Origin: Daphnia pulex
Taxonomy: Eukaryota > Arthropoda > Branchiopoda > Diplostraca > Daphniidae
Length of the DNA stretch: 64,000 nucleotides
NCBI RefSeq assembly: GCF_021134715.1
Contig: NC_060028.1
Coordinates: 2,192,501-2,256,500 of the forward strand
Direction of reading: 5' to 3'
Shown: positions 12,185 to 23,415 of the stretch, piece by piece
Position numbering within the stretch: the first letter of the stretch is position 1
Layout: each line of letters opens with the position of its first letter
Program-made: the position numbers and the translations under genes
The notes under the pieces: model-generated
Told to the model about the DNA's origin: nothing
Seen by the model: the letters and a program-made list of their open reading frames with translations, nothing else
The model's database searches: none

Positions 12185-15100
12185 CTAAGACCAGCCGCCA
12201 GTCAGTTTGTGGAAGAGCTCCTCATTGAGAGTTTGATTGGCTTCTTTGGAGCGCATCGACAGGAAAATGTAGCCACCGATGAACTCGTGCACCACTTTGC
12301 AGTCGGCCGACAAACAGCTGAAGATGACACTCTCCTCCTCAAACTGGACCATCATGTGCTTCACTTCCCAGTTGACGTTCCACGCCTGGCCAAAAAGAAA
12401 AATTTTGATTAAAGATTGAACGTAGAAGAGGATAAAAATGGCTCAATATTACCTTCATCGTGTTGTAGCGCCACGTTTTGATGTGATCGCCCGTCGTCAG
12501 GTCCATCCTCATCAATCGATTAAAGGCCACGCCCAGCAGCTCTTCCTTACGCTGGCCCATGAATTTCACGACAAAGAGCGAGACGCCGTACTCGGGTAAA
12601 GATTGCCACGCTGTTGATGGGTACAAAAGTAGAGTATAAAGGCACTTATTTATAATAATTAACTTATCGGGTATATACCTTTAATGTAATTCAGCTTGGC
12701 TTCGGTTAATGACAAATCTTTGACGTTTGTATGCGCTTCCAGGATTCGCGTTGATACCTGCGTTAAACACGTGTTGAGCTGATTAAATAATTTCAACACT
12801 AAATGTAAATTTTCAAAAAGGAGGATAAAAGGGGAGGGTCAGGCAAAAAGGCTAATGCAATAATTGAGCATTCCGTGCAACGAATTGATTGTTTTGTGTG
12901 TTTGTTCGTGCTGATGGGTGAGGGCGAATCGAGGTTACCGATTTATCAGCCTGCGTTCCAGTGCACCCAGCGCACGACTTTTGTTTTTATTTTGTTTTTA
13001 TTTTTTAGGAGATTTTTGTGTTTTTTAAAAAAGTAAATAAAATGTTTGTTGTTGTTATGGAAGAAAAAGTCATTTTAAAAAAAATAAAGAAAAAAAAAGA
13101 AATAAACTTTAGTATTTTGGCTATATACCTTGTTTTTGAGTTTGCGGATGAAACGAGGAGCGACATAGTCGTCGGGCTGGATGTCGAGTGAAGAAGGATT
13201 GATGGCCGGTGCCGGGGCCGGTTTCTGCATGGCCAGAAAAGCCAAAATCGAGCTGACTTCAGCGTCGTACGATGCGTCGGCCATCGTTTTACCTTTAGCC
13301 GCTAGACGGCAGGCCGCCATCCATTTGGCGTATTGGGCTTCCTGTTACAACAAAGCAAGAAGAATGTGTGTCCAACAGTTGTGTTTGATCAAATAAGACA
13401 AAAGTGAAACTTACGGAATCGCACCGGATCCACATCTCGGACATGCCATCCGGGCCGGGAACTTCCAACCGGATACCAAATTTGTCTTGCGACAGATTGA
13501 CATCCGGAGTGACTTCGCAACCTCGTAACGGGATCTGATGGGCTGGCCCGGAACCCGACTCTCCTTTATTCTTGAAGGCAAACAATTGTAAATCCTTGCA
13601 GACGAACCAATAACGTTTAAAGCCTTTTAAGGTGAAACGTTTCGGCCTTTAAATCAAATTTAAAAAAATAAAATAAAATAAGTATTAAACGAATGTGGGG
13701 GAATAAAAAAATCGATTTACTTCATGTAACGAAGAAAATCCGACAATTCCGGTATGGAAGTGATGTCACTAGTGTTGCTGTGAACGTGGGTGCCTTCCAG
13801 AGTGTCCTGGAGGTCACTCAGGGCGGCGTCGATATCGTCGTCGCCGTCACGAGTGTCACTCAGCGGCTGAGGCTGGGCACTTTGTAAATTCACTTGGAGC
13901 TGAAGGGCTCCAAACATGAGCATCTCCTCTTCAGTGCAATCAATCTCCTCGTTGAGCAACTGCCATTTGGCCTGCTCGTAAATCTGATTGATGCGCACGG
14001 CGTCGTACTTTGGATTCAGGTCGTAAAATGAGTAGAATTTGTAGCGCAACAGGAGCGCGCTGTATTCCCGCACGCCTTGCTCCATGATGGACAAGGACGA
14101 GTCCAGCCAACTGATGAAAATAATGCGGGAAATAAATCAATATTGTCTGATTTTTTTATAAAAGTGGGTTAGGATAGATAAGAGAAACTCACGCCACATT
14201 AAGACGAGCCCGTTCGATCAAGTTTTTGGGTCGAAGAAGCCTGGATCGGGCCTCCTGGCTGGGTGTGGCCGGACTGAGCGCCAGCGACATATCCATATTG
14301 GAGAAACTGCTGTTGGCCGTCGTGTTGAGGCTGTTGTTGGCAGTCATGTCAAAGATGGATGGTGTCGCATTGTGGCCGTTGCTGCCCGGAGTCGAATACG
14401 GTGAATTCTTTCTCCACGTGCCCGACTGATGGATGAGAAAATAATGATGATTAGTATTATTATTATGAAGACAAAAAACGTGAAAAAATATACATGGCAA
14501 CAACAACTCACATTAACTGGTGAGCTGATGGGCGTGGGTACGGGAGCCGGGGACCGATTGATGGTCGTGTTGGGCAGGACGGGCGTACATCCGGAGGTGG
14601 CCTTAATGTTGTCCAAACTGTTGTTGGAACTGTGAGTCGAATTGCCGTGGTGACCGATGAACGTGTTGGTGTCGGCCGAATTGTTGGCCACCGTCCGCTT
14701 CTTGTGCGACGTGTTGGACTCGCGTTCGCGATAATTGTAGCGCAAATCGTCAGACTCGAGCGGCTTGGCGAACGACAGCTCCTCCGGATGCCGGATGCCG
14801 AGCTCCTTGCACAGCGTCACGACGGCGTTGAACGTCTTGACGCTGAAATCCACCCGGCAATCCAAGTAGCGCAAATCTGGCAGCTGGACGCGCAGCGTTT
14901 TGTGCATGGGAGTGAAATGCAGCAGAGCATCCGCCTGGACGCCATACTGATCCAGCGTCGAACGGGTCCTGGACAGCCAACAGTTCCGAGCTGGCCACCA
15001 AAGAGCGTGATCCGACCAATCCGCCGCAATATCTAAAAATACGAAAAGAAGATAAGATGTAACAAAATGTGAATATAAAATAGACTGGTGGGGGGTCATA

Positions 15101-15996
15101 AATTTTGATTATTCCAAAACATCCATCACTGTGATCACGTGATGTTGGGCGTGAAATTACACACACATTCAGGTGGGTGGTGGTGGTGGTGTATATGGGG
15201 CGGAAATGAAATGGGTCATGGTGGCCAAAAAAAGGGCGTCGTCCTGAATAATTTCGTTTCTGAAATCAGAGACGTTTGTGGTTGGGTAAAATCATCCGGA
15301 TGTTACGCCGAACCGCGATATGTGCACATAACACAAGCTGCTGACGGTGTTTCCAACAAACTAACTTTTTTTCAAAAATAAACATTCAAGTGATCCTTGA
15401 CGTGATGAGAATACCGATCACCAGACTGTGCATTCCAATCGCCCGCCCTATTTCGCTTATAGCCTTTGCCAACGGCGGAATCAAAGAGAGAGGAGTGCAA
15501 CCTTTCTAGGACTTGTCGGATTTTATTTGATTTTTTAATATATTTATATTCAGAGGGGTTTTTATTTTATTTTTCAAGAGAGATCCATTGTAAGAGAGAG
15601 TGACGCGAGGGGAGGCTATTTTTAAATGCCGCCTTTTTTCTTTCCTGTCTGCGCTAGACTGGGCCGACAGAGGGAGCACTAGTAGCTGCTAGTGGGCGAC
15701 CAAGAACTCATTTCAGATGTGGACAAGATGGCTCCCCCCATAATGTCTTTTAAATGCAAGCAAACAGACGCCTGGGAAATTGGGGCGTGATGATGTCAGC
15801 CTCGCAGTTGAATCCCCAAATATGGGCAAACAAGGACAACAAATAATTGCATACCTAATTCCTCGACGAGACGCAGCATAACACCACCAATGTGCAGGTC
15901 ACCTTTGACCCGGAGACATCGCTCGACCGACAAGTCAGTCACCAACACCTTCAATTCCCAGCTCCCGTCACCGACCAAATGTCCGTCGGCAATCAT
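12185..15996 (-). CDS. Fit1: Kindlin / fermitin family homolog (integrin activator)
   Basis: Nine exons (5' to 3'): 15855-15996, 14512-15032, 14193-14425, 13721-14110, 13415-13646, 13129-13341, 12679-12757, 12453-12610, 12185-12385. They sum to 2,169 nt, or 722 residues, close to the usual 680-700 of kindlins. The order is an F0 ubiquitin-like domain ([10 protein letters not shown], residues 14-23), an F1 start (DWSDHALWW), a Ser/Asn-rich F1 loop (about 150-290), an F2 FERM lobe ([20 protein letters not shown]), then a PH domain inserted from about residue 429 ([14 protein letters not shown]). [10 protein letters not shown] and [17 protein letters not shown] follow, then the F3 PTB-like lobe (WQSLPEYG) ending in a typical short C-tail after TGGW. 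Kindlins bind integrin beta tails with talin at adhesion sites. ATG 15996 fits the family N-terminus. Which Drosophila paralog (Fit1 or Fit2) it matches best cannot be told here. Confidence 0.93.
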
Positions 15997-16791
15997 CTTG
16001 AATTTTTCTTCTCTCTCTCTCTCACAAGGCAGCAGCAGAGCACCTGTAGCTTAGAGCACCAAACAATAATTTCCAAGAGAGAGGCGATGCCCGTCCGTGA
16101 CCAAACATGGGCAACACAAACGGGGCAACCCACACACACACACAACTCTTTTCTCCTTTCCAACACCAAACACACACACACACACTCAAATAGTTCGATG
16201 GCTTTTTCAGACAGAATGAACAGTTCCAAAATTGTTCAATCACTAGTTGACATCTTGACGCAGTCGAGGTGATCACTTATTCAGGGGGCGAATCAACCCT
16301 TGTGTGTGAATAGTGTTGGAATATAAACAGATGGCCGTAAGACCAAGTCGACGTTTCATCCAGACTCGGTATGAGAGAGTCGTGTAACTAACGCCTTGGT
16401 ACCCTAAAATCCCACTTCCAGATCTAAACAATCGATTCAAACTTTTAATCGATCACGAAACGTAAAAAAAAGTGAATCAAAATAATATAATAGTTTGTTG
16501 AGAGCTTACATTCATACTTACTGCCTTGAATTCCATTCCATTATAATCTCAATATCGCACTGATGAAAGCAATCTCGATCTCCTGATAAACAAAAATAAA
16601 AAACCTTGGACTAGATCGACTAGATTAGGAGATTTTCTAACATTTTCAAGCACCGTCAGATGGCGCTGGAGTTCCTACATTTTAGTTGTAAACAAATCGA
16701 ATCGACCACGACTTGCTCAACAATCGAGCTCAATCTCTCTCTGCAAGGTACGATAACAATTTTAACTCCCCTTCTACCAAAAGTTTCGTCC
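15997..16791. promoter_or_regulatory. Divergent intergenic region between kindlin and IBA57
   Basis: About 800 bp separate the kindlin ATG (minus) from the IBA57 ATG (plus), so both promoters probably lie here. CA-rich simple repeats occur around 16134-16145 and 16170-16184. No clear TATA box stands out near either start, which fits broad housekeeping promoters; this is an inference. Confidence 0.4.
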
Positions 16792-17772
16792 ATGTGGCGG
16801 TCTATTCAAGCAGTTGCTCTGAGATCGGTGGCCGCTAGTTCGGTTCGACGCGTTCACCAGAAATGCACAGTAAACGCACAGGAACTCAAAGGAAGGGCAA
16901 TCGTCAAAGTTTCTGGAGTGGATGCCGGTCCGTACCTTCAGGGTCTTATGACAAACGATATCAAACACTTGGACGAAGATAACAATCCCAACATGTACTG
17001 CATGTTCCTCAACCGGCAGGGAAGAATACTTTACGATGCCATCATCCACTCTTCAAAAGAATCTGGCAGCTACCTGATTGAATGTGATGCAGAGTGCTCG
17101 GAATCTCTAGCAAAACACCTCACCATGTTCAGAGTCAGAAGGAAGGTGGTTATCTCTGTAGAGGAAACACTGAAGCCTTGGGTTCTCTTTGATCAGCCCC
17201 CCGAAGATCTCAGTAATGAAGTCATTTTAGCCCGAGATCCCAGAGTCAAGGAACTGGGATGGCGAGTGTTGGTTGATTCCAACAAAAGTCTAAGTCACCT
17301 AATAAAGAATCTCTGCGTGGACAACACTGATCGATACACTGAACTCAGATATAAACTTGGTGTGGGAGAAGGCTCTCGAGATATGCCACCCGGCACATGT
17401 TTCCCACTCGAATGTAATTGCGACTACCTGCACGGCGTCAGCTTCCATAAAGGGTGCTACTTGGGACAGGAACTTACGGCCAGGACTTACCACACGGGTG
17501 TAACCAGAAAACGTTTGATGCCGGTTGTCTTCCAACAGCCTTCCGATTCCATCCAGTTAGAATCGACCATTTCTGATGAAAACGGACAACGGGTGGGAAA
17601 ACTACGAGGATATCTTCACGGATCAGTTTACGGTCTCGGCCTCTTGCGGATACAACAAGCCCTCTCTTCTTCTCAATTGAAAATCGACTCGAATCTAATC
17701 GAAACCCACCGACCGGCTTGGTGGCCCATTGAAGCGCCCAAAGATCGCGCCCAACTTGAATCTAGCTCTTAA
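16792..17772 (+). CDS. IBA57: IBA57-like mitochondrial iron-sulfur cluster assembly factor
   Basis: A single exon of 326 residues. The family signature KGCYLGQE sits at residues 220-227, the folate-binding YgfZ/GcvT-related motif that defines IBA57/CAF17 proteins. It follows the conserved N-terminal pattern of a YgfZ fold (PYLQGLMTNDI, MYCMFLNRQGRILYDAI). IBA57 acts with ISCA1/ISCA2 to make [4Fe-4S] clusters for mitochondrial aconitase and radical-SAM enzymes. I chose ATG 16792 over an in-frame ATG at 16660 because MWRSIQAVALRSVAASSVRR is a textbook mitochondrial presequence, while the extra 44 residues look like untranslated sequence and include a possible splice donor. A poly(A) signal AATAAA follows the stop at 17774. 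The CDPF1-like gene starts only 112 bp downstream on the same strand. Confidence 0.92.
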   Translation: MWRSIQAVALRSVAASSVRRVHQKCTVNAQELKGRAIVKVSGVDAGPYLQGLMTNDIKHLDEDNNPNMYCMFLNRQGRILYDAIIHSSKESGSYLIECDAECSESLAKHLTMFRVRRKVVISVEETLKPWVLFDQPPEDLSNEVILARDPRVKELGWRVLVDSNKSLSHLIKNLCVDNTDRYTELRYKLGVGEGSRDMPPGTCFPLECNCDYLHGVSFHKGCYLGQELTARTYHTGVTRKRLMPVVFQQPSDSIQLESTISDENGQRVGKLRGYLHGSVYGLGLLRIQQALSSSQLKIDSNLIETHRPAWWPIEAPKDRAQLESSS

Positions 17773-17883
17773 AATAAAAAGACTACCCCCACAATAGATA
17801 CATTTTACATGTGTTTGGCATTTCAATTTGTTACAATACAATGTTTTTCTCTGTTCCACTTTTGATTTTTCACTTATCCTTAG

Positions 17884-18297
17884 ATGGACAGGATTGATCC
17901 AGTGGTGAAGCAGGAACCGACTGAAGAACTTGGTGAAATCGTGAAACCCAAGGAAGAAAAGAAAGCAGAACAAATCGAAGAAGGTGGTCAATTTCAGTGT
18001 GCCTTGTGCGGCTGGTCAGAGCGTTACCACGGTCACGGCACAAGTCTTCCTTTCGCCCGCGGAATAAACTTCAACGAGGACGCATACGTCATGCGAGATC
18101 CATTTGTTCCATACGCCCAAAATCTCTATTTCTTCCTTGGAGCTCCCTGCTCAGCATGCCAACGACTAGTTTGCGCCAATTGCAGCCTGTTTTATTCTAA
18201 ACGATTTTGTGGCGAATGCGCCAACAAAAACGTGCAACATTTTCCCGTCGAGGTGCAGAAAAAGATTCACGAATTGAAAACTAATAAAAGCCAATAA
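17884..18297 (+). CDS. CDPF1: Cysteine-rich DPF-motif protein 1 (CDPF1)-like
   Basis: A 137-residue single-exon protein. Four CxxC/CxxxC-type cysteine pairs, at residues 39/42, 89/92, 97/100 and 109/112, frame the DPF signature YVMRDPF (68-74). The block CSLFYSKRFC (100-109) is near-identical to the vertebrate CDPF1 proteins I recall. The molecular role of CDPF1 is not established; the cysteines suggest a small zinc-binding fold. The N-terminal 35 residues are acidic/basic low complexity and look disordered. TTTTTCACTTATCCTTAG stands directly before the ATG, so an intron acceptor may abut the start codon. An AATAAA at 18283-18288 overlaps the end of the coding region, and the convergent RBM34-like gene ends 41 bp further on. 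Confidence 0.9.
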   Translation: MDRIDPVVKQEPTEELGEIVKPKEEKKAEQIEEGGQFQCALCGWSERYHGHGTSLPFARGINFNEDAYVMRDPFVPYAQNLYFFLGAPCSACQRLVCANCSLFYSKRFCGECANKNVQHFPVEVQKKIHELKTNKSQ

Positions 18298-18338
18298 TTC
18301 GAGAAGAGGAAAAACTTCGTTTTTTATTATTATTCTGA

Positions 18339-19775
18339 TTACTTCTTTTTGTTAACGAAAGCCAATTTGGCGGCAATTATTTTCTTCCGCTGCTCCTCCT
18401 TATTTCTTTTTACTATTTTGCCAGTTTTGACGACCTACGAAAGAGGAAAAAAGCATTAAAAGACCAATTGTTACTTGAAAATAAAAGACTTGATTTTAGT
18501 TTTACCTTGGCACTGTCGTTACCAGTCGTTTCTCCGGCAAACGAATTGACTTTAGCTGGTTTGTGGTACGATTCTTTATTGCGTTTCTTCATTTTGCTGA
18601 TCCAGCCGGCGCCTTTCTTTCGTTCTTCTTGCGATTCTTTGTGTTTGATTCGCTTATAAGCACCCGATTCTTTGCCATCTTCTCTTTCTTTGCCAGGTTT
18701 CTTTTCTTCAGTTTTGAAGGGTTTGGGGTTCTTCTTGCATCGAGACACTCGAATTGGTCGATCGTTTAACAGCGACTGGTCAAGTTTCAATGCCAATTCC
18801 ACTGAATCAGTACTCTAAAAAAACAAAACGCCAAAACTTTATTAGTCTGAATGAAAATAAAAATTTTAAAGAATGACTTACTTCAAAATTGACATAACCG
18901 AACCCTTTTCCCATTCCGTTGACTCGATCACGGATAATTCGAACGTCACTTATTTTACCGCATTCTCCAAAATGAAGCCAGAGAGCTTCATCTGTAACAT
19001 CAAAAGTCAAGTTGCCTACGAAGATGCCTAGGCTGAGTTGCTTCTTAATGTTTGAATCTGAAAGGAGACTGACGGCAATGTGATTTTCTTGAAATTCACA
19101 ACCAGTCATGGCAACTGCAGCTTGAGCAGCTTCGTTGGTTTCGAATCGAACAAAAGCCGAGATGGATTGTCGATTGGGATGAAATTCTTGTTTGATGACA
19201 GCCACCTTCTTTGGCATGGCGGGGTCAGCCAATGCAGCACACCTCAGCCAAACAGCATTGATTTTCCCACATTTGGCAAAAAAATGGTGAACAGTTCTCC
19301 TCTTGATTTTGATGGGCAGATTTTTCACCAAAACCACCCTGTCCCCGTCTTCCTTCGACTCTCCTTTTTTTTCCAAATTCTTCTTGACGTTCTTGAGCTC
19401 ATTCTTTTTTAACTTGCGGCTAACCTTGTCAGACTCATCTTCTTCTTCCATCTCCATGTCATCGTCATCTTCGGGTCCAGGATCCAAAATTTTCTCCACT
19501 TCATCTTCATCAAGATCTTTGATATTTTTGGTATTTTTTGTGCTTGGGAAATTGGAAATGGCATATTGATCAGCCTGTCTCTTCTTCTTCTTCACCTTTT
19601 TTACTTCTTCCTTGGGTATGGGGACGTTTGCTACGACTACATTTGTAACAGCATTTGAACTGGCAAAGAGTTGATCGAGCACTTTTTGATTTTTCTGCAA
19701 TGATGTCTTCTGAGTAGATTCGTCCAATTTCTGGCTAACAAAATTAGCTACTGAGCCAATTTCGTAATGCGTCAT
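18339..19775 (-). CDS. RBM34: RBM34 / Nop12-like nucleolar RNA-binding protein
   Basis: Three exons: 18882-19775, 18506-18814, 18339-18434, together 1,299 nt or 432 residues, all in phase. It has a lysine/acidic N-terminal third (residues 50-145), then two RRM domains. RRM1 has RNP2 VVLVKN (147-152) and RNP1-like SAFVRFE (206-212). RRM2 has RNP2 IFVGNL (251-256) and RNP1 KGFGYVNFE (290-298). A very basic C-terminal tail with several nuclear or nucleolar localisation-type clusters ends in VNKKK. This order (acidic/basic N-terminus, two RRMs, basic tail) is that of metazoan RBM34 and yeast Nop12, linked to 60S ribosome biogenesis. It is head-to-head with mtIF2 (140 bp between ATGs) and convergent with CDPF1. 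Confidence 0.85.
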
Positions 19776-19915
19776 CTTAAAATTGGAACCTGGAAAATCA
19801 AATTGTCAAAACCTCACAACACGATGCACACGTGCAAGATGAGTTTCGTCTGCTGCTGCCTCCTCCTTCCTTGACTATATTTTGTCTGCTGTAGCCATGG
19901 TAACCTTGGTTGAAA
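19776..19915. promoter_or_regulatory. Short bidirectional promoter region, RBM34 / mtIF2
   Basis: Only 140 bp lie between the RBM34-like ATG (minus) and the mtIF2 ATG (plus), so transcription of both must start within or very near this interval. It contains a CT-rich stretch and no visible TATA box. Shared, co-regulated initiation is an inference from spacing. Confidence 0.55.
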
Positions 19916-22787
19916 ATGGCAACTTCCACAGGGAGTAGTAAAATTTCAAGAATTTACCGGCTTTCAAGAATATTATTAGTTAAACGTGCTATTTTCCCTC
20001 TACACCGAGACAATGTATCAATCTATGGCTCAAGGACGAAACCTTTGGAAAATACTGGTTATTTTTCTCGTTATAGCTTTATTAGAACAAATATTTTAGA
20101 CCCAAACCGCTCCGTGATCCCTGTAAATCATTCTTGTAATTTCAGTACCACTGCAATATGTTTGAAACAGCGAAGAACCAACGATGATAAAGTATTAGCC
20201 ATTAATTCATTTATCAAGATCATGTATTAAATTTTTTTTTACAGAAAAAAGGGCTTGCACCACAATCACTTAAAACCATCAAAATGCTAAACAAAGCAGA
20301 AATGAAGATGATTAAAATCTGGAAGAACATGTCTGTTCTGCAGTTAGCAAGTGCCATGGATAAAGATTTAGGTATTTCTTTCTTTCTTTTATTTTTTTCT
20401 CTTTGTTTTTAATTTGAATTTGTCCTCATCACTCGCATTTAGATCACATTTTTGAGGTCATGATTTATGTTGATAATTCTGCTGACTATGATCAACCGTG
20501 GAAGTGTATAGACAACATTAAAGTGATCCAGGAAATTGTCAAGAAAAGTGGAATGCGCTGCACGATAACTGCAGAGCCAACCATTGAAACACACAATAAA
20601 GAAATCAAGGATGCTGTGAAAAGGTGAAAATGGAATTATTTGGTCTTAAGTTTGCTCTGCTGAATGCAACATCTTATCAGGCCACCAGCTAAAGCAAGTG
20701 ATTGTGTGCCACGTCATCCCGTTGTAACAATCATGGGCCACGTTGATCACGGAAAGACAACACTTTTGGATTCTTTAAGACATACGCGAGTCGTAGACGG
20801 CGAGTTTGGCGGCATCACCCAACATATAGGAGCCTTTGAAGTGTGCCTTGATAATGGTGAAATGATCACTTTTCTTGATACGCCTGGCCACGCAGCTTTT
20901 ACGGCAATGCGATCTCGGGGTGCCCACGTCACCGATATCGTGGTATTAGTCGTGGCAGCTGATGATGGTGTCATGGAACAAACTAGAGAGTCCATTAGAC
21001 TGGCAAATGAAGCTAAAGGTAAAAATTGCATAATTTACACTTATCTGGTAGCGATTTCTCATTTGCTCTTTCCATTTGTTAGTTCCAATCATCGTAGCCA
21101 TCAATAAGGTTGATAAACGTGAAGCGGATATTGTAGGTTTCTTTCTTAATTTCTTATTTTTAATATTATCCGATTTAAAAATATTTTCTTATCTTCACAG
21201 GCGAGAACTAAAAATATGCTAATGGCTCAAGGTCTAGTCTTAGAGGAAGCGGGTGGAGATGTACAAACAGTAGCAGTGTCAGCACTTAAAGGTACTGGGC
21301 TTCAAGAGTTGATCGAAACTATCAACACGCAAGCAACATTACTCGACCTAAAGGCAGATCCAAAAGGCCTGGTCGAAGCCACAGTAATAGAATCAAGAAC
21401 GGACCCTTTTCGGGGGTAATATTCATCAGCCCATTTTTTGAAAAAATAAACCCATTTTTCCACTATTTTTTACCCAGGAAGCTCTCGACCGCCATCATTC
21501 AAAGAGGGACTCTACGGAAAGGGTCTATCCTCGTAGCCGGTACAGCTTGGGCCAAAGTAAGATCCATGTTTGATGACCAAGGCAAACCCATTCAGCAGGC
21601 ACCCCCTTCTACGCCAGTCGAAATCGTTGGTTGGAAAGATTTACCAAGTGCGGGTGATGAAATTTTTGAAGTTGAAACAGAAGTAATGTCTTGGAAAATT
21701 AATGCATCGATTACTTAAAGTTATAATAATTCTGATTTTTTCAGAGGCGAGCCCACGAAGTTATTGCATTTCGCCAATCGCTGAAATCGAAAGAAAAATT
21801 GGATGACGATTTAGTTGTCATTCAACAGAAAGTGGAAGAACATTTAAAAGTATGATTATTAATTTTTATCTAATAAGCTTAACAAATTTAAATTGAAGTG
21901 TTTTAATAATTAAAGGATTACAAAGTCAAGCTTGGGGAAAAGCAGCGAATGGGTAGGATGAGATACAAAATTAGAGGGATTCGGCCGCGAGCTACTAAGG
22001 AAATATCCGCAGGCCCCAAATTATCGATTATCATCAAAGGTATAAAACTGTTATTTTTATGTAGTTACAAATTACATTTAATGCTTTGGCTTGTATTTCA
22101 TTAGGTGATGTGGACGGCTCTGTAGAGGCTTTGCTTGATGTCCTTGACTCTTACCAATCGGAAAAGTGTACACTGGATCTCATCCATTACGGTGTCGGAC
22201 CCATCACCGAGAGTGACATCAAACTAGCTGAGCCTTTCAATGCGATCGTCTACGCCTTTAACACTGGCGTAGCGCAGCCAAATGTGCGGCAACTTGCCAA
22301 GTCGCACAAAGTCCAAATCAAAGATTACAATATCATTTATCGATTATTTGATGACCTGCGTAGCGAAATGGAGAAACTCTTGCCACCCACCGAAGCCGAG
22401 GAAATTATTGGTGAAGCCAACGTCCTCCAAGAATTCATTGTCACAGAGGGAAGACATAAATTACCTGTGGCGGGATGTAAGTTTCATGATGATTAATTTA
22501 GAACTTGTATACTAATTTCAAATGAACATGTCAATCTAGGTCGTTGTGTCAAAGGAATGTTGAAAAAGGCTGCATTCTTCCGTTTGATCCGGGGCGAAGA
22601 TTCCATCTATGAAGGTCGAGCTGCTTCCATAAAGCATCTCAAAAACGAAGTTGACACCATTAAAAAAGACGTCGAATGTGGAATAAGACTTGACGACGCA
22701 AGTCTACAATTTCGTCCTGGTGACAAACTCGTCTGTTATGAAATGAAAGAAGTTCCTCAAACTATCGACTGGGATCCGGGCTTTTGA
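19916..22787 (+). CDS. mtIF2: Mitochondrial translation initiation factor IF-2
   Basis: Eleven exons: 19916-20191, 20245-20371, 20443-20623, 20681-21018, 21083-21132, 21201-21415, 21478-21682, 21745-21849, 21916-22039, 22105-22476, 22540-22787. They sum to 2,241 nt or 746 residues with every junction in phase. A basic mitochondrial leader is followed by the IF2 N-terminal region. The GTPase domain has P-loop GHVDHGKT (214-221), G3 DTPGH (261-265) and G4 NKVD (315-318). Domains II-IV follow, with a C-terminal fMet-tRNA-binding beta barrel (RFRPGDKL-type end, closing in WDPGF). The factor places fMet-tRNA on the mitochondrial small ribosomal subunit. Intron 5 uses donor GTAGGT to keep frame. 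A genomic copy of the last intron and exon lies inverted at 44.07-44.39 kb. Confidence 0.95.
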
Positions 22788-23415
22788 AACATGAAACCAA
22801 ACCTGTAGAGACCTAATGCAATACACACTGTACAGTCTTGCAAAAAAAATTTACCGAGTCAGCACCACTCGAGTTTTCATTCTCAATAGCTTCTCTTGGA
22901 TACTTGAACAATTTGCGTAAACATGAGCTGACAAACGAGTAGGTACGTGACTTGGTCTATACCTTATTCCAGCAGTCAGCTCTTGACCTAGCTATTTATA
23001 GATGCATTTGAAAAGCCAATGTACCGTAACGTTTTAGCACTATTACGAATTTTGGTTTTTTGTTGTTAAAATCAAAGAAGCTTAGTAGTTTCCATTTTCT
23101 TTTTGCATTCAAGAGATGGGGACGTGAATGACCCTGAACACGACGGAACTTGCCCGAGTAGAGATTCAGGAAGAGTCTAGCTCCAACTTGCTATTGGTTG
23201 GCTGTCATTCAACAAAAAGATGTACACACAAAAACAGTCTTTCGAGAAAGCGATCCTAGCGCCGCCCACGGATTAGAAAACCGTGCTGCCTCCCGGAATT
23301 GTCTTCCGTCCGAGTCATTGTGCGCAGTGGGTGTTTAAGCGGCGGTGCTATTCCGCATCATTCGAATTCAGTGTACTGAGTGTTGTCTAAAAATCTCCGG
23401 TTAATTTATCAAATA
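22788..23415. other. Intergenic region between mtIF2 and the acylphosphatase-like gene
   Basis: It holds the mtIF2 3' UTR and the upstream region and 5' UTR of the next gene. The first ~60 bp after the mtIF2 stop are also recognisable, diverged, in the inverted partial copy near 44 kb. No further gene or RNA was recognised. Confidence 0.5.

Noticed and set aside
16660-16791. N-terminal extension of IBA57 from the in-frame ATG at 16660
   Set aside because: The extension lacks targeting character, whereas the ATG at 16792 starts a clear mitochondrial presequence.
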